From contig NZ_PGUY01000038.1 in assembly GCF_002863585.1 (NCBI RefSeq), forward strand, positions 39,805-103,804: a DNA stretch of 64,000 nucleotides, given 5' to 3'. This document shows positions 1 through 9,542 of the stretch, one piece after another. A program made the position numbers and the translations under genes. The stretch's first letter is position 1; each line of letters starts with the position of its first letter. This DNA is from Peribacillus deserti (GTDB taxonomy: Bacteria; Bacillota; Bacilli; Bacillales; DSM-1321). Under the pieces are notes generated by a model. That model saw only the letters and a list, made by a program, of their open reading frames with translations, made no database searches and was not told the origin of the DNA.

Positions 1-1
1 C

Positions 2-1231
2 GGGGCAGTGCACAAGATTATAAACGAAAAATTGAAGCGGGCCCAAAAGGAATATCCTGATTATTCATTTACATTAAAGAAAGATGTTTCCGTCGTACCC
101 GAACAGGTTTTAATTCCGGAAACAGAAAATAAGAAGGTTATAAGTCATTTAAAGGAGCTACCTGTAGCAGCGAAATCCTATGCAATAGAAGTGGATGGAA
201 AAGAAGTTGCCTTCCTTCCTGAAAAAAAGGAAGCATCAAATACTGTGAAAGCTTTAACTGATCAATATCTTACTGAACCGGAAAAAGAAGCGGTGGAAAA
301 GGGCAAAGCAGACGGTAATATAAAAATTAATGATATTCGGCTTTCAGAAGAAGTAAGCATTACGAAAAGTGCTGTTCAGCCTTCTCGGATTCTTAGTTCA
401 AAAGAGGCGCTGAATGTCTTAAATAATGGCAGCGAGAAAGAAAAAATATATCAAGTAAAACATGATGAGAAGATAAATACATTCGCTTCAGAGTATGGAA
501 TAGATACAACGAAACTTGTACAGTTGAATCCCGCCCTAAAAGAAAAAACAAAGCTGGAAAAGGGGGAAACTGTAAAAGTTAAAGAAGAGAAACCGTTTGT
601 GGATGTTATGATTAATAAAGAAGTGATTGAAAACCAGACGATCCCAAGTGCTAAAAAAGTCATAACAAATACCAGCCTGCCAAAAGGACAGACCCGTATT
701 AAGCAGGAAGGCAAAGACGGAAAAAAAGTAATTCATTCGGTTGTTTCTGTGGAAAATGGCGTAGAAGTTAAAAAGAATATTAAGTCACAGGAAGTCGTGG
801 CTGAACCAGTCGCTACCATCGTTGAAAAAGGGACTAAAATGATTCCATCACAGGGAACAGGGACCTTTGAATGGCCGGCTGTTGGCGGCATTATCACCAG
901 CAAGCTGGGCTACCGCTGGGGTAAACTTCATAAAGGTATAGATATCGCAGGCCCATCCGACCCTACGATCAAAGCGAGTGACAATGGAGTCGTTATATTT
1001 GCTGGAATGAGCAATGGCTATGGAAATAAGGTAATCATTGATCATAAAAATGGCTATCAAACGCTGTACGGCCACTTGAATTCTATTTCAGTACATGAAG
1101 GAGATATCGTTTCCGCCGGTTCTAAAATAGGTATTATGGGGTCTACAGGAGACTCAACCGGAGTTCATCTCCACTTTGAAGTATATAAAAACGGCAAGCT
1201 TCAAAACCCTCTAAACTATATACACCAATAG
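2..1231 (+). CDS. M23 family metallopeptidase with LysM and G5 domains (5' end cut off)
   Basis: Secreted cell-wall endopeptidase, probably cutting peptidoglycan cross-bridges. The frame is open to the first base, so the N-terminus and any signal peptide lie outside the window; residues are counted from the GTG at 8. A LysM domain (about 148-192) binds glycan, a G5 domain (about 195-275) follows, and an M23/LytM domain fills about 300-403. Zinc ligands are visible: His308 and Asp312 in HKGIDIA and His387/His389 in HLHFE. It sits just upstream of walR, whose regulon in Bacillus is cell-wall hydrolases, and is closed by its own terminator. Family assignment is sure; the exact bond cut is not visible. 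Confidence 0.92.
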   Translation, partial: GAVHKIINEKLKRAQKEYPDYSFTLKKDVSVVPEQVLIPETENKKVISHLKELPVAAKSYAIEVDGKEVAFLPEKKEASNTVKALTDQYLTEPEKEAVEKGKADGNIKINDIRLSEEVSITKSAVQPSRILSSKEALNVLNNGSEKEKIYQVKHDEKINTFASEYGIDTTKLVQLNPALKEKTKLEKGETVKVKEEKPFVDVMINKEVIENQTIPSAKKVITNTSLPKGQTRIKQEGKDGKKVIHSVVSVENGVEVKKNIKSQEVVAEPVATIVEKGTKMIPSQGTGTFEWPAVGGIITSKLGYRWGKLHKGIDIAGPSDPTIKASDNGVVIFAGMSNGYGNKVIIDHKNGYQTLYGHLNSISVHEGDIVSAGSKIGIMGSTGDSTGVHLHFEVYKNGKLQNPLNYIHQ

Positions 1232-1258
1232 TCTTCGGTAATCCGGAGGCTATTTTTT
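1227..1258 (+). terminator. Rho-independent terminator after the M23 gene
   Basis: Twelve-base stem with G:U pairs (AATAGTCTTCGG / CCGGAGGCTATT), TAAT loop and a T run. It overlaps the stop codon and separates the peptidase from walR. Confidence 0.8.
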
Positions 1259-1750
1259 ATAGGCTGAGTCAGACAAAATATGTTATAATTAAGGATAAGA
1301 AAGCCTTCATAGACAATGGAAAACAATAAATTCCATTCACCTCTTGCAACCATTATTTTGCCCCAGAAAGTTAAAATGCCCTGCAGAATATATTCATCCC
1401 CCATAAAATAAGGGGGTGTTTCGAATATCTATAAATAACATGAATCTGATTAATGCTTAATGGTTTACTGCAAAAATTACCCCACACCCATATTATAATT
1501 ATCCCAGCATAACCTTTTAACGGCAAAAATACATCATTTCTGCCTGCTTCAATCATTTCCACGTTATTGCCATTTTTATAGTAAACCCTTTCCAATCTAG
1601 TTTTAAAAGATGCTTTAGTCTTTATATCATGATAAATTATAATAGAGAACATATGTCTTACCATATGTTAGATCCATTTATAAACTGATAAATTCTACAA
1701 TAACAATTAACGTTCAATCTTTTACGAGATTAGGATAAAGGAGCATTATC
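1259..1750. other. Intergenic region upstream of walR
   Basis: About 490 bases without a convincing gene; the only long reading frame, on the minus strand, has no family resemblance and no good ribosome site. A TATAAT at 1638-1643 and a perfect inverted repeat at 1649-1668 (ACATATG, six bases, CATATGT) make it the likely walR promoter region. The -35 match is weak. Confidence 0.5.
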
Positions 1751-2461
1751 ATGGATAAAAGAATCCTAGTAGTTGATGATGAAAAACCAATTGCAGACAT
1801 CCTGCAGTTTAACTTGAAAAAAGAGGGCTTCGATGTTCATTGTGCATACGATGGAAATGAAGCAGTAAAAATGGTGGAAGAAATTACACCGGACCTTATT
1901 TTGCTGGATATCATGCTGCCAGGCCGGGATGGCATGGAAGTTTGCCGTGAAGTGAGAAAGAAGTATGACATTCCGATTATTATGCTCACAGCTAAAGATT
2001 CAGAAATTGATAAGGTATTAGGCCTTGAGCTGGGTGCGGATGATTATGTGACTAAGCCCTTTAGTACAAGGGAAATTATTGCCCGGGTAAAGGCAAACCT
2101 GCGCAGACAGCAGACTGTCGCCAGCCAGGGATCTGAAGATGATGATTCTAAGGAAATTACAGTCGGTTCCCTTGTGATCCATCCAGATGCGTATATTGCA
2201 TCTAAACGAGGCGATACAATCGAACTTACACACAGAGAATTCGAGCTTCTCCACTATCTCGCTAAACATATCGGACAGGTCATGACAAGGGAGCATTTGC
2301 TGCAGACCGTCTGGGGCTATGATTACTATGGAGATGTTAGAACGGTAGATGTTACGGTAAGACGTCTAAGAGAAAAAATAGAAGACAATCCAAGCCACCC
2401 AGCCTGGATTGTAACTAGACGCGGTGTGGGCTACTACCTGCGCAACCCTGAACAGGAGTAA
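1751..2461 (+). CDS. walR: Response regulator WalR (YycF)
   Basis: OmpR/PhoB-type response regulator of the essential WalRK system, which controls cell-wall hydrolases and wall homeostasis. The receiver domain is residues 1-118 with the acidic pocket at the VVDD motif, phospho-acceptor Asp53 in LILLDIML and Lys in TKPFS. A winged-helix DNA-binding domain covers about 133-232, ending in the typical VRRLREKIE and TRRGVGY segments. AGGATAAAGGAG precedes the ATG. Length 236 aa is normal. First gene of walRKHIJ; walK follows five bases after its stop. Confidence 0.98.
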   Translation: MDKRILVVDDEKPIADILQFNLKKEGFDVHCAYDGNEAVKMVEEITPDLILLDIMLPGRDGMEVCREVRKKYDIPIIMLTAKDSEIDKVLGLELGADDYVTKPFSTREIIARVKANLRRQQTVASQGSEDDDSKEITVGSLVIHPDAYIASKRGDTIELTHREFELLHYLAKHIGQVMTREHLLQTVWGYDYYGDVRTVDVTVRRLREKIEDNPSHPAWIVTRRGVGYYLRNPEQE

Positions 2462-2466
2462 TTTGG

Positions 2467-4281
2467 ATGAAGAAGGTAGGCTTTTTCCGATCTATTCATC
2501 TTAAGTTTGTTTTAATCTATGTATTGCTGATCCTTGTAGCAATGCAAATTATTGGTGTTTATTTTGTAGATGGATTGGAAGACAAACTAAAAGCAAATTT
2601 TGAAAACTCACTGAGCCAGCAGGTGAATATACTATCTTTCAGTATTGAAGAAGAGATGGTTAAAGAACGAGATAAAAATTCTTCGACCTTAGAAGAAGAT
2701 GTTAATGATATTTTAAAGGATAAAAGAGCAGGGGATATCCAGGAAATCCGCGTTATTGACAGCGGCGGCAAGATTATCGGAACATCCAACTCGGATGATG
2801 CCGGCATTATCGGTAAGAGAACAACGGATAATATCATAAAAATGTCTCTGCAGGGTACGGAACAAAAAAATATCAAGGTGAAGAACGGCAAGAGAATCTG
2901 GATATTATCATCTCCGATAAAATCGAAAAATGAAACAATCGGGGCTATCTATTTACAAGCGAATATTGAAACGGTCTTTTCACAGATTAAAGAGATCAAT
3001 AAGATCTTTGCCACAGGGACGGCCATTGCATTAGGAATCACAGCAATATTAGGTATTTTGCTTGCTCAAACCATCACGCGGCCTATGTCAGATATGAGGA
3101 GACAGGCGCTTGCAATGGCGAAAGGGAACTTTTCTCGCAAGGTTAAAGTGTACGGCTATGACGAAATTGGACAGCTGGCTATCACCTTTAACAACCTTAC
3201 AAAAAAGCTGCAGGATGCCCAGTCTTCAACTGAAGGCGAGCGGAGAAAATTATCTTCCGTCCTTTCTTATATGACGGATGGGGTCATTGCGACCGATAGG
3301 AAAGGCCGGGTTATTTTAATCAACGAACAGGCTGCTAAAATGCTGGATGTTTCACGTGAAACAGTCATTACGCAGGAAATCGTCCCACTGCTTGGCTTAG
3401 AAGATAAATATACCTTTGAGGAATTAATGGAGGAAACGGAATCCGTTATTCTTGATAACAGCACTTCGGCTAAAGACCTGATTCTAAGGGCAAACTTCTC
3501 TGTCATTCAGCGTGAAACTGGCTTTGTGAACGGACTCATCGCCGTACTGCATGATATTACCGAGCAGGAAAAAGTAGAAGAGGAACGAAGAGAGTTTGTG
3601 GCTAACGTATCCCATGAGCTTCGGACGCCGCTTACTACCATGAGGAGCTATTTAGAAGCATTATCAGAAGGTGCATGGAGAGACGAAAACATTGCCCCTA
3701 ATTTCTTAAAGGTTACCCAAAAAGAGACAGAGCGTATGATCCGTCTGGTCAATGACCTCCTGCAGCTATCTAAATTAGACAGCAAGGACTATAAAATCAC
3801 AAAGGATTGGGTTGATTTTACAGAGTTCTTCCACCATATTATCGACCGTTTTGAAATGTCCAAAGATCAGAATGTCTTCTTCGTCCGTGAATTACCGAAG
3901 AAGTCGATCTTTGTTGAAATCGATGAAGATAAAATTACACAGATCATTGATAATATCATTTCGAATGCTCTTAAATATTCACCTGAAGGCGGGAAGATCA
4001 GATTCCGTGTCCGGGAATTAGATAACGAAATTGAAGTAAGCATTAAAGACCAGGGTATGGGAATACCAAAGGATAATGTAGTTAAAGTGTTTGAACGGTT
4101 TTACAGAGTGGACCGGGCACGTTCCAGGAAGCTTGGAGGTACAGGCTTAGGTCTTGCGATAGCGAAAGAAATGGTCACCGCCCATAACGGGAGAATTTGG
4201 GCAGAAAGTGAAGAAGGAAAAGGAACCGCGATATTCTTTACCCTTCCTTTCGACCCTGAACAAGAGGATGAATGGTCATGA
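2467..4281 (+). CDS. walK: Sensor histidine kinase WalK (YycG)
   Basis: Membrane sensor kinase partnering WalR. In order: membrane segment at about 9-29, extracellular sensor domain to about 180, second membrane segment about 183-203, HAMP about 204-256, PAS about 260-365, HisKA with phospho-acceptor His383 in VANVSHELRTPL, and HATPase_c with N box (IISNALKYS), DQGMGIP and GGTGLGLA. Length 604 aa fits the family. The stop overlaps the walH start as ATGA, indicating translational coupling. Confidence 0.98.
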   Translation: MKKVGFFRSIHLKFVLIYVLLILVAMQIIGVYFVDGLEDKLKANFENSLSQQVNILSFSIEEEMVKERDKNSSTLEEDVNDILKDKRAGDIQEIRVIDSGGKIIGTSNSDDAGIIGKRTTDNIIKMSLQGTEQKNIKVKNGKRIWILSSPIKSKNETIGAIYLQANIETVFSQIKEINKIFATGTAIALGITAILGILLAQTITRPMSDMRRQALAMAKGNFSRKVKVYGYDEIGQLAITFNNLTKKLQDAQSSTEGERRKLSSVLSYMTDGVIATDRKGRVILINEQAAKMLDVSRETVITQEIVPLLGLEDKYTFEELMEETESVILDNSTSAKDLILRANFSVIQRETGFVNGLIAVLHDITEQEKVEEERREFVANVSHELRTPLTTMRSYLEALSEGAWRDENIAPNFLKVTQKETERMIRLVNDLLQLSKLDSKDYKITKDWVDFTEFFHHIIDRFEMSKDQNVFFVRELPKKSIFVEIDEDKITQIIDNIISNALKYSPEGGKIRFRVRELDNEIEVSIKDQGMGIPKDNVVKVFERFYRVDRARSRKLGGTGLGLAIAKEMVTAHNGRIWAESEEGKGTAIFFTLPFDPEQEDEWS

Positions 4282-5603
4282 GGTTTGAAACCTATAAGAG
4301 TATGATCTTGTGCCTTCTTGTGTTAATAAGTGTCGGATTGACCTATAGTATCTGGGCCTATCAGCCAAACTTAAAACCAGTTGACCAGAGTGAGTTTATA
4401 CAGGTATCTATTAAAAATAAACAGCCCTTGGGCAGTATTGTTAAACCCATGGAAATCATCTTTCATAAGAATAAGCAGCATTTTGTAACTTCAAATGAAG
4501 CAGAGCTTGAAAAGGTGATGAAGGAAATTACAAACTGGTCCTTTACGCAGTTCAGCGACGTTTCTGATCGTGTTTCAGAACAAGAATACCTGAATTTTGT
4601 CCATGGTGAAGGAAAAACAGAAATTATTTTTCCTGAAAGAGTTCCTCTTCACCTCTATAATTCAGTATTGGCCATTGAAGAACAAAACCTGCCGAGGGGC
4701 AGTTTTGACAGGATTGTGTTTAACTCTAAAAATGTACATGACAAAACCATGCCTGTATATTTTATTTCATATGCGGATCGCAAAATCTATCAATCCCGTG
4801 TGAACTCTTCTTCACTGGATAATTTCAGCCGGAATTTTTACCGCTTTGCCTCAGCTCTATATGAGGACAAAACGTATAAAAAACATGTAATATCAAAAAA
4901 TCGCGCTGTTTTTCTTCCGGATGAAAAGATCGAGGTTCCTAGATATAATTATAAGACTTCTGTACTGGATATCGATAAATTTAAGGATGCCCTTTTTAGT
5001 GATCCAAATTATGTCGAACATGATCCGGTAACAACAGGAGAAGTTTATATGGACGGATACAGTGTATTGAGTATTTACTGGGACACAATGACTCTTAATT
5101 ATGTAAATCACACAAATGAAACAAATTTTGCAGGCAGTACTGCAGAACTTTTACGAAAAAGCATTGATTTTGTGAATCAGCATGCAGGATGGGAAGATAA
5201 ATACCGGTTTGCTGGATTTAATTCATTAGACGAGAAAATTACATTTCGTTTATTTGTGGACGGACTGCCAGTCTTTAATGAATCTGGGATGTCTGAAATT
5301 GTTCAATACTGGGGAAAAGATGATGTCTATCAATATAGCAGACCATTTTATACCTTAGATTTTCTTATGCCGAGCGAACTCACCAAGGCTAAGATGGCAA
5401 GTGGAGAAGAAGTTCTTCAGGAGCTGAATGCAATCAAGAACATTAAGATGGATTTAGTGCAGGATATCAGGATAGGGTATGAGTTAAAGCGTGATACTGA
5501 GGTTCTCGTCAGCTTAGAGCCAGCCTGGTATTACCGTTATGCCGGAGTTTGGAAGCGAGTACCTTCCGGCAAGCCGGGAGGCGATATCATTGGATTGGAA
5601 TAA
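4278..5603 (+). CDS. walH: WalH (YycH), membrane regulator of WalK
   Basis: Single-pass membrane protein that in B. subtilis restrains WalK together with WalI. An N-terminal hydrophobic helix (about residues 6-25) anchors a large extracytoplasmic domain. Two ATGs compete: 4272 and 4278. I chose 4278 because AGAGGA lies about ten bases upstream and the start overlaps the walK stop as ATGA; the ATG at 4272 is too near the ribosome site. The 3' end overlaps walI by 14 bases. Identification rests on gene order plus the recognisable YycH sequence. Confidence 0.92.
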   Translation: MRFETYKSMILCLLVLISVGLTYSIWAYQPNLKPVDQSEFIQVSIKNKQPLGSIVKPMEIIFHKNKQHFVTSNEAELEKVMKEITNWSFTQFSDVSDRVSEQEYLNFVHGEGKTEIIFPERVPLHLYNSVLAIEEQNLPRGSFDRIVFNSKNVHDKTMPVYFISYADRKIYQSRVNSSSLDNFSRNFYRFASALYEDKTYKKHVISKNRAVFLPDEKIEVPRYNYKTSVLDIDKFKDALFSDPNYVEHDPVTTGEVYMDGYSVLSIYWDTMTLNYVNHTNETNFAGSTAELLRKSIDFVNQHAGWEDKYRFAGFNSLDEKITFRLFVDGLPVFNESGMSEIVQYWGKDDVYQYSRPFYTLDFLMPSELTKAKMASGEEVLQELNAIKNIKMDLVQDIRIGYELKRDTEVLVSLEPAWYYRYAGVWKRVPSGKPGGDIIGLE

Positions 5604-6381
5604 AACAAAGACCATCTTTATCCTCGTTTTTTTGGTATTGGATTTATTTCTGGTCTATCAGTTTATACAAAAGAAAAATTCTTCGAAGCTCGAATTTCAA
5701 ACTGAAGCAAGCTTCGAAGATCGTTTAAAAGAGAATAATATTAAGTATGACAATGTGCCGCGGGAACAAGAATTAAGTGAGAAATATATTCTTGCAAAAA
5801 GCAAGATCTTTAAAGATGATGATATAAAAACGATCAAAGATCAGAAAGTAATCAATAACCGTTCGTCCATATATTCTACCCTTAAAGTGCCATACCAGCT
5901 GAATGATCCCGAAGATAAAGAGGAAGTTGAAAAATTTGTCCGGGAATATATTTTGTATGCGACTGAATACAGATACTGGCAATATAACAAAGAAGGTAGT
6001 ACTATTAATTTGTCCCAGACTTACAAGGGCAAAACGCTATTCATGAACCAAAATGGAGAAATTAAGCTGTTTTTGAATAAACAAAAGCAGGTTTATGCGT
6101 ATAATCAAACCTTCCTTAATAATATTGAGGAATTTAAGGAAAAGGAAGAAGTCATCCCTGCGATTAGAGCGGTTGAGACACTTTTTGATAAAGGAAAGCT
6201 TGAAGAAAAGACGGAGATTAAAAAAGCTTATCTGGGCTACTACACGGTAGTGCCTGCAAAAACGACCCAGGTGCTTACACCTACCTGGCATATTGTTCTG
6301 GATAATAAAAAAGACTTCTTCGTCAACGCCTTAGAAGGACAGATCTTTCAAGTGACACCAGATAAAAAGAAAATGGAGTGA
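5590..6381 (+). CDS. walI: WalI (YycI), membrane regulator of WalK
   Basis: Partner of WalH in regulating WalK. A single N-terminal membrane helix (TIFILVFLVLDLFLVYQFI) is followed by an extracytoplasmic YycI domain. A longer reading frame starts at ATG 5539, but the family begins with xDWxKTKTIF, which here follows TTG at 5590; GGAGG lies eight bases before that TTG. I therefore give a TTG start and 263 residues, overlapping walH by 14 bases. Confidence 0.9.
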   Translation: MDWNKTKTIFILVFLVLDLFLVYQFIQKKNSSKLEFQTEASFEDRLKENNIKYDNVPREQELSEKYILAKSKIFKDDDIKTIKDQKVINNRSSIYSTLKVPYQLNDPEDKEEVEKFVREYILYATEYRYWQYNKEGSTINLSQTYKGKTLFMNQNGEIKLFLNKQKQVYAYNQTFLNNIEEFKEKEEVIPAIRAVETLFDKGKLEEKTEIKKAYLGYYTVVPAKTTQVLTPTWHIVLDNKKDFFVNALEGQIFQVTPDKKKME

Positions 6382-6387
6382 ATAGAT

Positions 6388-7182
6388 ATGGCAATGCATT
6401 TTAGTGTTCTCGCCAGCGGGAGTACGGGAAATGCGATTTATGTAGAAGCGGATGGACAGTCTTTTTTGGTTGATGCTGGTTTAAGCGGCAAACAGATGGA
6501 TCTTTTATTTAAGCAGATCGGCCGTGATGCTTCAAAGCTTACAGGGCTGCTTGTAACTCATGAGCATAGTGATCATATTAAGGGGCTTGGAATCCTGGCA
6601 AGAAAGTACAAGCTTCCCGTTTATGCAAATGCAAAAACATGGCAGGCCATGGAACGGAATATTGGCGAGATCCCGCTTGATCAGAAATTTACGTTTGACA
6701 TGGAAACAGTAAAAACATTTGGCAGCCTGGATATTGAATCTTTTGGGGTATCCCATGATGCTGCCGAACCAATGTTTTATGTGTTCCACCATGAAGGAAA
6801 GAAACTAGTCCTGATAACAGATACCGGTTACGTAAGCGACCGTATGAAGGGGACTATTTCAAATGCGGATATGTATGTATTTGAAAGCAACCACGACGTC
6901 CAGATGCTGCGGATGGGCCGATATCCTTGGAATACCAAGCGAAGAATATTAAGCGACGTTGGCCACGTCTCCAATGAAGATGCTGCGATTGCAATGAGTG
7001 AAGTAGCTGGAGATCATACGAAGCGTTTTTACTTAGCTCACTTGAGCCTTGATAACAACATGAAGGACCTGGCAAGAATGTCGGTTGCACAGACCCTTGA
7101 AACAAGAGGAATCCGGGTTGGAGAACAATTCGAAATATATGACACAGACTGTAAAATTCCGACAGATCTTGTTTGTGTCTGA
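6388..7182 (+). CDS. walJ: WalJ (YycJ), metallo-beta-lactamase-fold hydrolase
   Basis: MBL-fold protein of the Wal operon; homologues are linked to cell division, wall homeostasis and nuclease-like activity. The metal motif is THEHSDH with His58, His60, Asp62 and His63, followed by further ligands in ITDTGY and in [11 protein letters not shown]. Length 264 aa is typical. It starts six bases after walI and is the last gene before a strong terminator, so it closes the walRKHIJ operon. Confidence 0.95.
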   Translation: MAMHFSVLASGSTGNAIYVEADGQSFLVDAGLSGKQMDLLFKQIGRDASKLTGLLVTHEHSDHIKGLGILARKYKLPVYANAKTWQAMERNIGEIPLDQKFTFDMETVKTFGSLDIESFGVSHDAAEPMFYVFHHEGKKLVLITDTGYVSDRMKGTISNADMYVFESNHDVQMLRMGRYPWNTKRRILSDVGHVSNEDAAIAMSEVAGDHTKRFYLAHLSLDNNMKDLARMSVAQTLETRGIRVGEQFEIYDTDCKIPTDLVCV

Positions 7183-7194
7183 TTATAGCAGGGA

Positions 7195-7227
7195 AAGAAT
7201 GAAGGAGCAGCTTCATTCTTTTTTTGT
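7195..7227 (+). terminator. Terminator of the wal operon
   Basis: Perfect ten-base stem AAGAATGAAG / CTTCATTCTT followed by seven T in a row, just after walJ. Confidence 0.9.
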
Positions 7228-7260
7228 ATTCAAAAGTTTGTACAGGCAGCAGCCTTAAAG

Positions 7261-7289
7261 TTAGAATTTTGAAATAAAATGAGTATAAT
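7261..7289 (+). promoter_or_regulatory. Possible SigA promoter of the htrA-like gene
   Basis: TATAAT at 7284-7289 with a weak -35 (TTAGAA, 7261-7266) at 17-base spacing, about 60 bases before the start codon. The -10 is good, the -35 poor. Confidence 0.4.
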
Positions 7290-7351
7290 TAGGATTACAG
7301 CGTACCCAGACCTTGGGTAAAAAAGCATATTTAAAGAAGAGAGGTTGGACG

Positions 7352-8539
7352 ATGGGGTACTATGACCAGGATTATCAAAGAAGTTCATCTAGAAGAGGCA
7401 GCCGAAAGGGTTATTTCTTTTCGGGATTAATTGGCGCCATCATTGGGGCACTGATCATTTCCTTTGCTCTTCCCTACTTGAGATCAGAGGAAAGCGATGT
7501 TGCTGGTACGAACAATGATGACCAGCCTAAATTAAAACAAAATGTTTCATTAAACGTTAATACCGCAGTGACGGAAGCGGTTGAAAAAGCCGGAGATGCT
7601 GTGGTGGGCATTACTAATATTCAGGAATCCGGATTCTGGGATAATAGCAGCGGAGAAGCGGGAACCGGCTCTGGGGTAGTGTACAAAAAGGCAGGGGACA
7701 AAGCTTACATCGTAACAAATCACCACGTCGTAGAAAATGCAAACAAATTAGAAGTATCTCTAGCTGATGGCACTAAAATACCTGCGAAATTGCAGGGAAG
7801 CGACATTTGGACCGATCTTGCTGTGGTATCAGTAGATGCCAAACAAGTCAAAACGGTAGCTGATTTTGGTGATTCGGAAGCCTTAAAGGCAGGAGAACCA
7901 GTTTTGGCCATCGGTAACCCGCTAGGCCTGCAGTTCTCAGGCTCAGTTACGCAGGGTGTCATTTCCGGCCTTGAGCGTACGATTGAAATCGACGTGGACC
8001 AGGATGGAACAGTCGATTGGAATTCAGAGGTCCTTCAGACGGATGCAGCGATTAACCCGGGGAACAGCGGCGGTGCATTAGTGAATCTTGCCGGCCAGGT
8101 AATCGGTATCAATTCCATGAAAATTGCCCAGAATGCAGTAGAGGGAATCGGATTATCCATTCCGATCAATACCGCAATTCCAGTTATCGAAGACCTTGAA
8201 CGTTACGGAGAAGTACGCAGGCCATATATGGGTGTAGAGCTTCGTTCAGTTGAAGAAATCTCCCAATATCATCAGCAGAATACATTAAAGCTTCCTAATG
8301 ATGTCACATCTGGTGTAGCCATTGTCCAGGTGGAACAGGGGACGCCAGCCGATAAAGCAGGCATCAAGGAGTTTGATGTGATTGTCGAGATGGATGGCGA
8401 GAAAATCAAGGATGTAGCAGCATTGCGTAAGCATCTATTTAATAAAAAGAAAATCGGTGAGTCCATGAAGATTACACTATATCGCCAGGGCAAAAAGCAG
8501 GAAGTCACCATGACTCTGAGCAGCAATGACACGTTCTAA
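7352..8539 (+). CDS. htrC: HtrA/DegP-like S1C serine protease with PDZ domain (YycK/HtrC type)
   Basis: Membrane-anchored quality-control protease. Start chosen at ATG 7352 (MGYYDQDYQR) because AGAGAGG lies upstream; an in-frame start 39 bases earlier has no ribosome site. A Ser/Arg/Gly-rich cytoplasmic tail precedes one membrane helix (about 22-40). The trypsin-like domain holds His125 (TNHHVV), Asp155 (WTDLAVV) and Ser239 (NPGNSGGAL). A single PDZ domain fills about 285-390. 395 aa matches the family. The position between walJ and rlmH is the conserved Bacillus one. Confidence 0.93.
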   Translation: MGYYDQDYQRSSSRRGSRKGYFFSGLIGAIIGALIISFALPYLRSEESDVAGTNNDDQPKLKQNVSLNVNTAVTEAVEKAGDAVVGITNIQESGFWDNSSGEAGTGSGVVYKKAGDKAYIVTNHHVVENANKLEVSLADGTKIPAKLQGSDIWTDLAVVSVDAKQVKTVADFGDSEALKAGEPVLAIGNPLGLQFSGSVTQGVISGLERTIEIDVDQDGTVDWNSEVLQTDAAINPGNSGGALVNLAGQVIGINSMKIAQNAVEGIGLSIPINTAIPVIEDLERYGEVRRPYMGVELRSVEEISQYHQQNTLKLPNDVTSGVAIVQVEQGTPADKAGIKEFDVIVEMDGEKIKDVAALRKHLFNKKKIGESMKITLYRQGKKQEVTMTLSSNDTF

Positions 8540-8547
8540 TAAATCAG

Positions 8548-8579
8548 GCAGGAAGGCATACGCTTTCCTGCTTTTTCTT
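8548..8579 (+). terminator. Terminator after the htrA-like gene
   Basis: Stem GCAGGAA / TTTCCTGC with short loop and CTTTTTCTTT tail, eight bases after the stop. Confidence 0.8.
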
Positions 8580-8598
8580 TTCATGGTACTATTCACTT

Positions 8599-8924
8599 TG
8601 TGGATAAATGGGTATAACAGCCAAACTGCATATTATTTGTGGATAAATGCAAATACAAAGAATTTAGGGGAAGTATAAAAGAAAACCCATGGAAAAGGAG
8701 AGTTAATATGATTTATTGCTGTAAAGAACATGTAGATATCGCCCTGGATACTGTAGTGGATGAGCATGAGGTAGCACCTTTTTTAAAGGAAGTATCCTCT
8801 ACCGAAGAGATATCAACAACCTGTGAATACTGCGAAAATCCCGCTGTATATATAGTGGCGAACTAATATTCTCATACAACATGTGGATAGAAAATGTGGA
8901 TATGTGGATAACCTCTGTGGATAT
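8599..8924 (-). promoter_or_regulatory. DnaA-box cluster flanking the CxxH/CxxC gene, upstream of rlmH
   Basis: Six copies of TGTGGATA(A/G/T), the complement of the DnaA box TTATCCACA, all in one orientation: 8599-8607, 8638-8646 and 8903-8911 are perfect; 8882-8890, 8895-8903 and 8916-8924 differ in the last base. Four lie within 43 bases just upstream of rlmH. B. subtilis is known to carry an origin-proximal DnaA-box cluster at yydA (rlmH), so a role in titrating DnaA is likely here too. Confidence 0.8.
8708..8866 (+). CDS. CxxH/CxxC miniprotein
   Basis: 52-residue protein with a Cys-x-x-x-His-type N-terminal motif (CCKEH) and a C-terminal CEYC pair, probably binding one zinc ion. A small Bacillus family of this design, often found beside rlmH, is known but has no assigned function. 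I start at ATG 8708 because AAAAGGAG lies eight bases upstream; the longer in-frame start at 8639 overlaps a DnaA box and has no ribosome site. Confidence 0.8.
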   Translation: MIYCCKEHVDIALDTVVDEHEVAPFLKEVSSTEEISTTCEYCENPAVYIVAN

Positions 8925-8960
8925 CTTGTTTGTAATCTGTTTGTAAAGTGGGTGTAAAGT

Positions 8961-9440
8961 GTGAATATCTCTATAGTGACGGTTGGAAAACTTAAAGAGA
9001 AGTATTTGAAACAGGGAATCGAGGAATACGTAAAGAGAATGTCACCCTACGCAAAAATTGACTTAATAGAAGTTCCCGATGAAAAAGCTCCCGAAACCTT
9101 AAGTGAAATCGAAATGGAGCAGATCAAGGACAAAGAAGGCGAGCGCATCCTCAGCAAAATCAACCCGGATGCGCATGTCATCGCCCTTGCCATCCAGGGG
9201 AAGCAGAAATCGTCGGAAGAACTAGCTGAAAGTTTAGACAAGCTGGCCACCTATGGCAAAAGCAAAGTGGCCTTTGTTATTGGCGGATCGCTGGGACTCA
9301 GTAAAGCTGTCATGCAGCGTGCGGACGAAGCATTATCGTTCTCGAAGATGACATTTCCGCATCAGCTAATGAAGTTGATACTAGTGGAACAAATTTATCG
9401 GGCTTTTCGGATTAATCGGGGGGAACCGTACCACAAATAG
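8961..9440 (+). CDS. rlmH: 23S rRNA (pseudouridine1915-N3)-methyltransferase RlmH
   Basis: SPOUT-fold methyltransferase that methylates pseudouridine 1915 of 23S rRNA on the 70S ribosome using SAM. The SAM-binding knot is visible ([10 protein letters not shown], about 107-116) and the C-terminus has the family ending [11 protein letters not shown]. 159 aa is normal. Start is GTG 8961. Its last 18 bases (9423-9440) are the site used by staphylococcal SCC elements; here near-copies recur downstream at 13460 and 24589, marking an integration hot spot. Confidence 0.97.
   Translation: MNISIVTVGKLKEKYLKQGIEEYVKRMSPYAKIDLIEVPDEKAPETLSEIEMEQIKDKEGERILSKINPDAHVIALAIQGKQKSSEELAESLDKLATYGKSKVAFVIGGSLGLSKAVMQRADEALSFSKMTFPHQLMKLILVEQIYRAFRINRGEPYHK
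9423..9440 (+). repeat. SCC-type attachment site, rlmH-proximal copy (att1)
   Basis: GAACCGTACCACAAATAG encodes the last residues of RlmH plus the stop. It matches the copy at 13460-13477 at 15 of 18 bases, including the first eleven. In staphylococci the same rlmH end is the SCC integration site. Confidence 0.6.
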
Positions 9441-9501
9441 TGGGAAAGCAGAGGGTAGAAGTAACTCTGGAAAGATTTATTAAAAAGGCTAATTTAAATT
9501 G

Positions 9502-9537
9502 AAGGAGACCGTTGGTTATTTAGACGGTCTCCTTTTG
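9502..9537. terminator. Bidirectional terminator between rlmH and the VOC gene
   Basis: Eleven-base stem AAGGAGACCGT / ACGGTCTCCTT with an 11-base loop and T-rich flank; serves converging genes. Confidence 0.75.
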
Positions 9538-9542
9538 ATTTC

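Noticed and set aside
1371..1664. Minus-strand gene of 97 codons upstream of walR
   Set aside because: No ribosome site, no recognisable family, and it covers the expected walR promoter.
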